From Agelaius tricolor (taxonomy: Eukaryota; Chordata; Aves; Passeriformes; Icteridae): DNA of 64,000 nt. Shown here piece by piece: positions 13,231 to 24,599 of this stretch (positions are counted from its first letter, which is position 1; the number at the start of each line of letters is the position of its first letter). The notes under the pieces were generated by a model. The model was given only the letters and a program-made list of their open reading frames with translations, did not search any database and was not told the origin of the DNA. The translations under genes were made by a program, and so were the position numbers. The stretch lies in the NCBI GenBank assembly GCA_023055355.1, contig JALJCS010000001.1, forward strand, positions 75,867,381 through 75,931,380, read 5' to 3'.

Positions 13231-14160
13231 CATGAGCCCAGCTTTCACTATAGCATGTTTCCATATTGTGTGACCCAGTTAAATGACTATTTCATCCATT
13301 AAAGAAATGGAGGTATTGTAATAAGTTTCCAAGGCTTCTGTATGTTTCCACGAGATATCCATTCCTCACATTTCCCAGTTTTCTTGAGCACAGGACACTG
13401 TTTTGCATTTGGCTTCATGTTCTGAAGGTCACATTTTCTGCTTGGTGGATACCTGAGTTTTTGGCTATTTGAGCAAAAGGAAATAATTTCATGGACAGGA
13501 ATCATGATCCTGGCCCTCTGTCTGGACATTGGGTGTTTCACACAGTTCAAAATTGAGCAGCCTAGTTTCATGTCAGTTGCAACTAAAGTTTTAAGAGCTT
13601 CTATGATAAAATGGTTCCCAGCCTGGACAATATAATAGGATGTAGCTGTGGTTTCCTAGATCCAGCCCAGGAGGATAAGGTTTAGAGGTAATAATTTTCT
13701 GTCTCAGTAATCTCTTAATTTAGAAAGCCTGCCATAATCTGCAAATGGTTACAGTGGATACATCACTGGAAATCATTCACTTTGTCCAGTTTCATGGATG
13801 TTTTTTTGGAATATGGTGCTAGGATCGCAGATTTCTGCTTTTCTCATTTTTCATATCCTGCACAATTAAGGCCATTATCAGTTAAAAAAAAAGAAGAAAC
13901 AAAGGAAAAAAGTAGGCATTGTCTAATGCAAATGTAATGAACCAGAAAACAGGAACTTTCTTTTCTCTATATTGCCAGAGAAAAAGCCCAATTTAGTACA
14001 AAATTTGCATCTCTTAGATAGAGAGTTAATATTCCCCATTCCAAAATACCAGTATTGTGATTACACCTCTTTTATGAAAAAAAATATAAAATTATCCCTT
14101 AGTTTAGATTGTAAAACTCAAACTCTTTCAAAATATGCTCTCATAATATCATAAATGTGA

Positions 14161-14199
14161 TAAACTAAAACTAAACTAAACTAAACTAAAACTAAAACT
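14161..14199. repeat. (CTAAA)n short tandem repeat
   Basis: About seven copies of an imperfect ctaaa/ctaaaa unit. Confidence 0.9.
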
Positions 14200-16035
14200 C
14201 TCATGCTCCTCTCAGTTCTTCACTCTGGTTGCATTTAAGCATGGATTTGCACAGACTATGTCAGGAGAATAACTTCTGTTCTTTAAGCTGTGTGGATGCA
14301 CATGGGCTTGGGAAAGGAAGCACAGGACTGATCTCTGAGTTCTCCAGAATTCCAAAGTGCATGCTTCTAACTCATGCATATATATACATACATACATATT
14401 TGTGTTTAGATCTCTGTGTGTGTACAAGTTCATGAAACAGTGTATAAATAATAGGCATAACATAGTAAACTAAGCAATAAAATTCTGTACACCACAGTGG
14501 GATGAACATTAAATTGTGTGCTATCTTATCAGAACCCAACAGGAAGTACATTTTAATCACATTTTTTTCCAGGGCTGTATATTTCCCATACAACATTCAA
14601 AGGATATCACCAGATTTTAGTAAGAAATTTCAATTTTTTTATTAAATTCATATGGGAAACATAGCTTTGCATTCTTGCATGTTTACTGCCCTTGCATAAT
14701 ACCCCAGTTGTCAGGAAAAAAACAGGAAAATACTGAAAGAAAAACTGTTTTGATTGAAAGACTGAGCCCCCTATGGATATTCTCAGATCCATGAAATTCT
14801 TTCTTCTTAGGATTTCTCTGATGGATGTGGAGGCTCATTGCCTGGCCATGGCACTGACAGGAAACCCCACACCTTGAACAGGATGACCTCAGAGAAGCTG
14901 GTGAGTTTTCAGGCCCCTTTTTCAGACCTTTTCTGCTGGGGCCAGTGATGAAGTCTATGAACATTAAAGATTTCATAGTGCTCTTCAAAAGGGAGCCAGC
15001 CCTGCACTCCTTAACAGCAGTTGTCTTGCCTCAGGAATTAAAGACAGTAGGAATTGACCTCAAAACAGAACTTATCACCAGAGCTGATGAGAATTTTCTT
15101 TCCCCAGTCCCTGTTATTTTACATGCCATGTACTAGCTGGTTCCCCCTCCCCTCTATGACCCCAAAGGCAATTCAATTCTTTTGTGTGTGTGTGTTTTAC
15201 ATTTTTAACTTACCAGCATTTTGGGTTCCTTCATAGGCAACTCATAGTAGTTACACTGGGTTTGATAATCAGTTACATTCAGGTGTCTTTGCTTTTAGTT
15301 TATAAGAACCCTTTACAGTGCTGGGATAATGTAAAAGGACCTCACTGTAAGTGAAAATCATCCCTTTGTTTTTACATTTTCCTGCAAAAGTTCTGTGTGT
15401 TTTTTCCCCTTTGCAAAATGAAAAAGAAAAGTCATGACAAAAAATGTGATCCATCTGTCTCCTCCCTTAGGAAGGAATGCCTTGAGAACTTGTGCTACCA
15501 AAGTTTTATTATTGTTCACAAACTAGATCTTAGAAGCATTTACTGGATACAATAGAGCATCATTAAAAAATTAAACTAAACGACAGTTGTCCAAAAAAAT
15601 ACACAAAGTACATTTTGTGATCCATTACCTCATTTTTATTGCATTCATCCACTTTATTGCTACTTTGCAGTTCAGTAATTTTTCATGGTTTTTCCAGGCA
15701 TTAGTGACAATTAACAAAAAATGAACCACAAGAATGATAAAATCACAATAAAATGGGTATCTATTTTAAACCTCTTTTATCCAAAAGAGTGCTCAGTGTT
15801 CCTGGTCAAGGTATTCAGGCTGTTACTGACAATCCATGCTTTTGAAATAACAATGTCCTCTAGATTTTATAAAATTGCTGTGCATATCCAACTATGTCCA
15901 GAAGGGAAGGAAGGAAAGCAGATGTCACAGTTATTCAACTTTCCTATGAGAAAAACTTACTGTTAAAAAACCTTCTAAATTTTTCTATGGAAAATTCAGT
16001 GGTTCTTTCCTAAAGCATCCTTTGCTTCCTAAGAA

Positions 16036-16132
16036 TTGTGTGTGGGGTGGGGGGATGGTGTTTTTTTGTGTGGGTTTTCTGGGTTTGTGCGTGTGTTTGT
16101 GGGTCTTGTTTTGTGCTTGTTTTGTTTTGTTT
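16036..16132 (+). repeat. G/T-only low-complexity tract
   Basis: Nearly 100 bases almost without A or C on the plus strand, with G-runs at 16044-16047, 16049-16054, 16072-16074, 16081-16083 and 16101-16103. The complementary strand reads as an A/C-rich frame, which explains the Thr/Asn/Lys/Pro-rich minus-strand reading frame in this place. Confidence 0.85.
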
Positions 16133-18144
16133 GAAAGAGGATACACAAAACTGTAAAAGCGTTTTTTCTAAAACTGGAATACTGTTTCAAGTGAGATGTT
16201 GTGTCTTTTGTAACTGAAGTTCCCAAGTGTCTGATATTGCCCTTCCTCTTTAATGGTACTTCTCTGAAATCTTCCACATGGGACAGCAATACCCTGTCAT
16301 TAATAACATGAAGAGAACTGCCTGGAGGGAGGTTTAGATAGCCCAACTGATCTGAAAAGGTGAGGGAAGAAAAGTGACTTCTTGTCCATTAGATGCACTT
16401 TCCCTAGTATTCTCATTACACTCATTTCCCATAAAAGCTGGTATTCAATTGAAAATGTAATTTTTTTAACTAAAAAAAAATTATTGAAATTACATAGCTT
16501 TTAAAATTTGTAGACTTGCTTCAATTTTTAAGGACTCAAACACATTTTCCAGCTATCCTGCTTCATAGTTACTATCTATCAACTGGAAATCAATAGTGAT
16601 TGTCAGTGAGGAATTAATTGAGAAAAATAAAAAATGACTGGAGGACTAGAATTTAAGGGAAAGCCTTTTAGCTTTTTGTGAAAATCAGCCATGACAAAAC
16701 AAAACAAAAAAACAACAGAGGACCTACATTTGTGGTTTTAATTAAGGTGCAAATTCTAGATTCATCCCACTTCAAGTATGCGGCTGTGCCATTTAAATAA
16801 GAACCAAGTCTTGCTTTGTGTCTCAAGGTAAGATATGGATTGTCTAGAACAGTGTTCAATTTCAAGTGATTAGATTGAGCCTTTGCAGATCTCTGTATGT
16901 TATCTAATTTAAATACCTCCTGCAAGTGTCTAAAACTAAGTATGTAAAATATCTGTATTTGTGAGTATTATAGCAGGAATGCAGTTTATAAAAATTTTTT
17001 TTAAAAAATTCAGGTATTCTGGTACTACTCCAAAGCAGAATGTTCTGTGCTTTATTTTTCACGATTAATGCATTCTTTTTCTAGAGTCAAGTAAGATCAG
17101 AGTCTTTGGACCACTAATTTCATCCCTTTAGAAAACAGAAAAATCCACTCTGAGCAGGTGGCTGCTGCATGAGAACCAGTCGTGTATGAGCAGAAGATCA
17201 GGTGAGCAGCACAGGGGAGTTGGAATGGAGGAGGAGACCCAGCAGGAAATGGTAGGAAATGGTAGATCTGTGGACCACTCATGTCCCATTTGAGGTCTTT
17301 TCAGAGAGGTGCAAATCAACCATCTCTAGCTTTAAAAATGGCTTTAAAAAGCTTCATGATGATAATTTGGAAGACTCATTGACAGCATATGTATGACTTA
17401 GTTGTGGTATGTTTTTGCAAGGTTACAGTTTATGCTGTCATTTGTGGCATTGCCTATGCATTTTATTGTTCTGTTTTTCTGTTTTCAATAGTGCATTCTC
17501 TCTAATTATGGTATAGTATCCCCATTGAGCAAGAAAAAAAATTAAATTAACTCTGAAAAAAAGCAAAGGACTGGAAAATAAGAGACCAAGGCAATTGTTC
17601 TCCGCTCTGACACAATCCTTCATGAAATTTTGGAAGATTCCTTTCTTTATCTCTGAAACTCATCTTTCCTGTCTGAAAAACTGAAATAGTACTTCTCCCT
17701 GTGTATATTCTCCCATCAAAGAAAGGATAAGAAAAAGAATAAATCACTCATGAAATTTTATTTCTCTTACTGTCTATGCCACTGGAGTGCATTCTGATAC
17801 ACCAAATCTATTTTAGCTTAATCATTGCATAATACTAATGAAATAAATAATAAATAATAAGTGCCAAAGCTCAGTCCTTGTCCCAGGGACCAACTCATGA
17901 AGTCTGCCCATAAGATTTAAATAATTTTTGCCTTCTCAACAAGCTGAATGCATTCCACCATTTACTGGAATAATCTCTGGTCCAGGCTAGATTGTAAACT
18001 CTGCAGGAGTCACACAGGAAAGAGTTCATTTCTTTGGACCATTCAAACCACTCCAAAGCAGACATGGCCAAGATCCAGCTCCACTGACCTTACTTGTGCT
18101 TTGATGCCTTTTAATGTATTAGTATAGACAAAGCCATTAAGAAA

Positions 18145-18233
18145 GGATGGGATGGGATGGGATGGGATGGGATGGGATGGGATGGGATGGGATGGGATGG
18201 GATGGGATGGGATGGGATGGGATGGGATGGGAT
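18145..18233. repeat. (GGGAT)n pentanucleotide microsatellite
   Basis: Seventeen uninterrupted 'gatgg' units from 18146 to 18230 plus partial copies at each side, about 88 bp in all. There is no variation between units, so the array is young or kept uniform by slippage. A proline/serine/histidine-rich frame on the minus strand is simply this repeat translated. The direct repeat TAAGAAAGGA occurs at both borders (18138-18147 and 18233-18242). Confidence 0.97.
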
Positions 18234-18242
18234 AAGAAAGGA

Positions 18243-19574
18243 GAGGAGCCTGGATGGTAAAAATCACTGCAGACTCCCTTAGGACTCCAGCAAATCCATC
18301 TTATTGGTAAATAAGAAAAGATACATTGGGATACTAAGCTTTTTCCTTCAGCAGTGATTGCTGCTACTGAGAAAACAATGTGTACTTTCAGAGATCACTG
18401 TGCTTAAATGAAAATGAGGATACAGGTGCCTTAATACTTGAGCTGGGGTAAGTTTTACATAGCTGTAAAATGACTTTCAGCTTTTAAGTTACTGTCTTTT
18501 CCTTTACAATAATAATCTCTTCACTTTTACAAGCTCTATATTATTTTTAGGTAAGAAAACACTATAAAGTTCATGTTTTATTGTTCCTTGCAGTTATATA
18601 AATTACATTTGGCCAAAATAAATGTAATTCCTACTGTGTGAACTGAGAACCTAGAATGTTGATTTTCCTCAAGTTATAAACAATGTGAAGATATGTTATA
18701 CTGGGTCACAATTTTCCACTGTACAGCAAAATATATAACTCACTTTTAATAACAAAACTGCATATATCATTAAAGTTTCCTACTCCATGGAGCACATATT
18801 ATGTTTCTCTGCACAGCAAGGGATATCCTTTCTATGTACCACAATTTCTAAAATATTGTTTGACTGAATGAAAAATATTTTAGTGATTCATTAGTAAAAC
18901 AGCTGTCATTTTGAAAAATTATTCAATTTAGTCTGTATTTTTATCAATAGTACAAAATTCTTTTTGCAGGTCCTTTTTTGTTTTTTCTTTGATCTAAATT
19001 TTTTTAATCCCTTTCATTTTCTTTTGATGTGGTTTTTGGAAAGAGAACTTTGGAAAATTATTTATTATTTTGATTTTTTTTTTTTGGACGGCTATCGGAA
19101 GTTAGAGGCATTTCCTAAAATTTAACATGCTTAGCTAGGAAACCCACAATGTTCATTATGATAGTGTGATTCATTAAATTTCTAATTATGGGGTTTCCAA
19201 ACCACAGACTATCCCAAAATACAGGATTTTCTAAAGCAAAAGGCTTTGCCCTAACACTGCTGCCATTCACATCCATGGTTAAATACCCAATGATGTCAGT
19301 GGAGCTATTTAAGCCAATACCGAGTGCTTTTGAATATCCTCTCTTAGAAGTGATACCTGACAATGTCATAAACCTTCATCTAAATCCTTCTTCTAACCAC
19401 AACATTTCTGTGTACTCACTGAGGCGTTAAAAGTCTGTGAGAAGAAATGGTCATTGCAGCATGCCTGGAAGGTTTGTAAACCCAGGCTCTGAGATGACAA
19501 GAAAGAAAGCTCAAGAACCCTGTCCTCTTCCCAAAAACACATGCTTGCAGCAGCTAAATAGCATAAAGAATCAC
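18243..19574. other. Non-coding AT-rich stretch
   Basis: No gene seen. A 10-bp inverted repeat lies at 18601-18629 (AATTACATTT, 9-nt spacer, AAATGTAATT). A T-run lies at 19070-19085. The paired frames at 19115-19430 on opposite strands show no known domain. Confidence 0.55.
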
Positions 19575-19865
19575 TACCATATAATCATAGAAAAAAAATC
19601 AGTGTGGAAGGGAGCTTTAGAGGCCAAGAATCCAACTTCCTGCTCAAAAAACATGCTAACTTCTCAGACCACATTTCTAAGCCTTATTCTATCAGGCTTT
19701 TGAAGTCTCCAGAGTTGGAGATTCCATTGTCTCTCTGGTCAAGTTCTTCCAGCCCTTAACTCCTCTTCTGAACATTTTTTTTCCACATCATCCTGAGTTT
19801 TCCTTTAATGAATGCCTCTTGCCCTTTAACTGAGTAGCCCCTATCTTGAACACATAGAGAAGAAT
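19575..19865 (-). mobile_element. Old CR1-type LINE 3'-end relic (antisense)
   Basis: The plus strand begins 'ataatcatagaaa...', then 'gtggaagggagctttagagg' (19604-19623), 'ttggagattccattgtctct' (19714-19733), 'ggtcaagttcttccagccc' and, near 19800-19850, a block equivalent to the 'cctcttgccctttaactgag' part of a CR1 3' end read backwards. The order matches CR1, but divergence is higher than in the element at 6753. The tail lies at the left, so the element is on the minus strand. Confidence 0.8.
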
Positions 19866-22800
19866 AAGGAAACTGCAGAGTACCTCAAATAAACTCAAAA
19901 ATATTTAGGGCACAAAAGCTTAGCAACAACATATTGACTCCTTTAAGACACTATCAGTGCCAAATGTGGCATCTAAAGTGTTGACAGTAAACTGACTGCA
20001 CAATGTAACATTCAACAATGCACTTGGCACTTGTTTGACCATCTGTGTTCAAAATTAGTATGGGATTAGGCACTGAGAGTCCCCCCTAGATGGGAAAAGA
20101 GAAAGGAAAAAAAGACAACATCACATAATTCTGTGACAAAACCAACCCTTTCTGTTAAGGCTCTTGTCAAACACATCATTTTTATCTCCAGGAAAATTTA
20201 AAAGTAAAGTGTTATTGCAAAATGAAGGAGCAGATTGAGGGGTAGGTGATTCAGTTACTTCCAGATCTGGGTGTGTGTGGCTCAGACACAGTCATAAAGG
20301 TAAACTAAAAATGGAAGTGAATGTCTCATAAGAGTGTTGTTGTTGTGAGAAAACTTTGTGATGCATATTATGCATCTGTGAGGGCAGTTCTGGTGGAGAT
20401 GAGAGAAGAATAGCATTGGTAGATCAGGAAACTTCAATTTGAGACAAATTAGTATTTGATAGTTAGCAAAGGTAATTCAAAATATGGAAGAATGAAGGGA
20501 TCAATCCAATAGAATCCTGCTTGCAGGAAGGAGATAGTGAGGGAAAGCCATTCCCAAGATGAACTATGAAGTAACTAGAACCAAAGAAAAACTTGGGAAG
20601 TGGGAGAAATATTATTTTTCCTTTTAATTGTTAAACGTTTTTCTTGCATGAAATAGAAAAACACTAATACATATAAACCTAATTCCCTACTGTCCCTCAG
20701 CATATGTCTGCCTTTAAATTAGAAAAGTTAAATTTTGTTCTTTCTTGGCGCAGGTGAGAATCCTATTTGAGGAAACATAGAGAAGAGAATCACTTAAAAG
20801 TGATTCTTTTTCATGCTTTTCTCTTCAGGCTTGATGTCTATGTAGAAGAATTATTTATTCTTCAGTCCAGTAGTATAAGAGCTAGAGAAATGTGTAATGT
20901 AGGGACAGTTTACTATAGACCTTCTCCAAAGCTCAGCTGAGCTTCATTACCCCTCCCTAGGAACTCTGTTCCCTGCTGAGGAGAAAAATTGAAGGAAATG
21001 CTTGTGTTTCTTGAATTACTTTGGGTTACAACAATTTGCCGCTTTCTGAAAAAGAAAGATTTTTCTCTGCATGTTGGGATTTTATTACCTCCATATATCA
21101 TAATCACAAAGCTATTAGAAAAAGAAACATTTTCCTTTTTTAGCACTGCGGTTTTCAGGAGGAAAGATGATTTCCTATTTAGTAAATTACAATTTGTTTT
21201 TTTCTTTTGGCACAACATTTCTCTGTCTTGCTACTCTGCTAGTCCCCAAACATGGCAGGACTGATGCAACTTGAGTGAGATCATGACTTACTGAAAGATA
21301 TTTCAATGCTCACAAAGTGGGAGCAGAGTAACTGAGATGGGAAGAAAACTTTGTAAAAAACCTGTTCTTCCTCTCTGATCCAAAGCAGGATCCACAGCAC
21401 TTCAACAGTCTCTCAGGGAATCTATTAAACCATTTGTGTACCTTTTGATTAATTACTGCAATTACAGTACATCTTCATTCAGTAAACATGTTCATTTTGC
21501 ACAACTTTTCTTGCTAGTCAGAGAGTGACTTGCAGCTGGATGGAGGAACCTTTGAAGAGCACTCCTGAGCTCAAGAGGATCTGCCAAGACAAGGATAGTC
21601 TGAGGAGCTTCAATAGGAAACTTGTCAGGGAATGCAGATCTCATTGTGGGTACAAGTGGTTACTGCATTTAGAACACAATATGACATTATAAGATATAAT
21701 GCTAACAGGAATGCATTTCACACATAAATATATTTTAACCCAACTTCATATTTTAGTATTTTTTCTATGTAATGAGGCTGCAGTAAGGTCTGTTTTGGGG
21801 GATCATGGTCAGGTCCCCTCCTATTGCACAAATTTTTCCAAGCTCATCATCTAAAAGTTCTGGGGCATTTTACTCTCACTATGGTTCCTGAGAGACTATC
21901 CACTATCCCTTCTAATACTCAAAAACAATCAGCTCGAATTCTTTGCCAATTTTAGTCTTTTTACTTCAATATTATTGTTTATGGTAAGGTTTTCCATTCA
22001 TAAATGTTTATAGACAAATATAATTTCTATTTTCAGCTTTCAACTCATGAGTAATATGTAATTCTGTTTGTTAGAATGGGCTCTACCAATCCTCTGGTAA
22101 CCCAGAAGAGTTTGACTTCAGGGATAGCACTTCTACAGGACTATACACAGAGACAGAAACTGAGAACTGCTCAATTTAAAGTTATCATATCTATTATATA
22201 ATCTGGTGTCATTTGAGCAAAATTTGCATAAGACAAGGCTCATATGAGACCTTTTCAAGAACATCAGTAGTACTGGAGAAATTGCAACAAAAACCTGGTA
22301 GAGTAAAGGTGCTCTCACTCTGAGATGTGTGGTAAAGAATTGTGTTATATCCTGCCAGTGATGAGCTGAGCAGTCCTCAATGCAAATTGGCCATTGGTAA
22401 TGGGGTGAGGGAATTTAGGGAAACTGATCCATTGCTGTCTGGAGTAAAACTCCTGGTAGAAACGACTATTAACTGAAAAAGAGAGACAACAGTACTAATG
22501 GTAACTTGTTTTTTGGCACCCAGCTCAAAGACAGCTCTAGATTACAGGTTGAAAATTACATAAATTCTTGCTATCTGGTTGTGCTCTGAAAGAAGATTTG
22601 TGCCTTCCACAAGACGCTTTACAGCCTTGCTATGTAGCATCACTTTGTCCAGACATTTTTCTGATAGAGATTTTGGAGAGGGATGATTGTAGGCTTCCCA
22701 CAATGATAAAGGAGCGGGAAGGAGTTTCAGAAGGCAGCTGGCTGACTCAGTGCATGTGGAAATGATTACTTTAATGGTACTTTTATTTTATAGAATTATT

Positions 22801-24590
22801 AACAATGTTGGGAGCGAGGCTAGATGCCTTGGAAAGGCGTCTTTTTAAATTATCGTAAATGTAAATGAAGAAATTAAATAAATCCATATATTTGTCATCT
22901 CCCTTACCAGATCAGATAGCACCACAGTAGACAAAGCCACACCAATTACAGCCTAGACACACAATCAAGTTGCTGCTACTTAACCAGTATCATGCATTAA
23001 CTGAGCTGTGGTAAAAGTTGTAACCACAGCTCCACCCACAGCAGCTCATACCTCCCTCACCTCTGTGGTGTGTGGCTGCAGGCAGCGGCAGAAAGGTCCA
23101 TCCTGGTTGCAGGATGATGGCTTTTCCCTGAAGCCTCCTGCTCCTGCATCCCTCACTGAGCTGAGCTCCCTGTTCCACACCTTTGTCTCTCCTGGCTCTG
23201 CTGCCTGCTCATGTACTGGTTTAGGAATAACCATGGAGTTGCTGCAGCTCTGCCAAGACAAGAAGCAGGTTAAGCTCGCATACTTGTTACAGTATGTCAG
23301 GCTGCCACAAAACTCAGTGCAGGTGCTGTCCAAGATTTTTGTCTTTAGAGACCATTCTCTGGGTAACTGGACAAGGGATTAAGGAGTATCCTGCACTGGT
23401 AATATTTCAGCTTGGACTTCTGCATGCTCTAAAATTCTGTTATTTCCAGCTCTGTCCCATGCTTGTAAACCTAGCAAGAGATGCTGTGTTTGGGAAAGCT
23501 ATAGTCTTTCAACAAGAGTAGATCTTGACCCACAGAAGCAGAAAGTGGTCTTCAATGTACAATCAAAGTTCACCACAGATATCCTGATTTTTATGACTAA
23601 GCCAGTATGTGACCTCAAGTTTCAGTGTTATAAATTAAAAGGAAAATTTAAAAAAGGGAAGAGGCATTTAGGTTGAAGATACTCATTAATTCAACAATCA
23701 CTAAAGTAAAAAACAATTGTATGCTAGTCAAAATCAATCACTGTTGATGGAAACAAGACCAGATTTTAAATACTACTAAAATATCCACCCCAAATATTAC
23801 TTGAATTGTGATTACATCACTACCAGACACTGCTGTTTTCAAAAAAATTATTTTAAAGTAATATATGGCAATGTACATTCAGTGACAAACAGTTTTTAAC
23901 CCAGAAAAGAAAAAAACTTCCTTTACACAGACATAATTTCTTTTATGAAGTGGAGTTCATAAATGAAAAAGAATAAAGCATTATTTTCAGTCCCATAATA
24001 ATCAAAATTAAAAAAAAAAGAGACGGGGTTGTTTCTGACTTTCGACTTTCTTTTCTGTTTTCTGACCTGCGGCTCTGTTTCTGTTCAGACATAAGTTTTT
24101 TCACAGCATGTACACCCGCTGTCCTCTATATTCATACTGCAGAGATTAAAGTAAGCTCAGCTACTAGAAGAAGAAAGTTTCCCATGAGGCAGGTTAATCA
24201 CTTCTTCACTTGATAGGATTTTTTACAGCTTGTCTCTGAAGCACAAGGCCATAGTCAGCACCAACCCCCTTAACGTGGTACAGAAGAACCCAGTTTTTCA
24301 TTTCCACCTTTGACATATCTGTATAAGCACTGCAGGAGATGTTTTAATATAAAGTGAGAAGAGCTGGCCATGTGAAAACACCTCAATGTTATTTCTACCC
24401 CTCAACTTTTGTTTTAGAAAATGAAATCTAATTCCCAAAACCACCAAAACAGAAAAGCTGTTGTTGATGAGCAAGAGGATATAGGAAGGGCATTTTATTT
24501 GTCCAGCTGGGCTAAAGGACTTTCCACAGTAGAGCAAAAAATTATTTTCTTTTCAGGATTCAATCAAGATTTATTCTGGGAGAATGAATA
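19866..24590. other. Non-coding unique-looking stretch
   Basis: No recognisable gene. A hairpin lies at 20786-20807. The stretch at 23000-23330 is more GC-rich and has overlapping frames on both strands (124 codons plus at 23008-23382; 95 codons minus at 23046-23333) with no family resemblance. An inverted repeat, GGGAGAATG at 24578-24586 with its complement at 24601-24609, sits just before the CR1. Confidence 0.55.
20786..20807. repeat. 10-bp inverted repeat (hairpin)
   Basis: AGAATCACTT at 20786-20795 is complementary to AAGTGATTCT at 20798-20807, with a 2-nt centre. Confidence 0.85.
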
Positions 24591-24599
24591 ATAGAATCC

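Larger units (their letters stand above)
13231..18137. other. Non-coding stretch with short tandem repeats
   Basis: No recognisable gene. The stretch contains a (CTAAA)n run at 14161-14199, an ATAC/TATA tract near 14374-14400, and a G/T-rich low-complexity segment at 16036-16132. The longest frames are about 100 codons (14683-14988 minus, 16029-16346 minus); the second is an artefact of the G/T tract. The rest is unique AT-rich DNA. Confidence 0.55.

Noticed and set aside
18145..18233. CRISPR-like array
   Set aside because: The units are 5 bp and contiguous without spacers; it is a microsatellite in eukaryotic DNA.
18043..18267. Frame with repeated Pro-Ser-His-Pro-Ile
   Set aside because: Translation of the (GGGAT)n microsatellite on the minus strand.
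23008..23382. 124-codon plus-strand frame in a GC-richer patch
   Set aside because: An opposing 95-codon frame overlaps it and neither has domain, signal or splice evidence.
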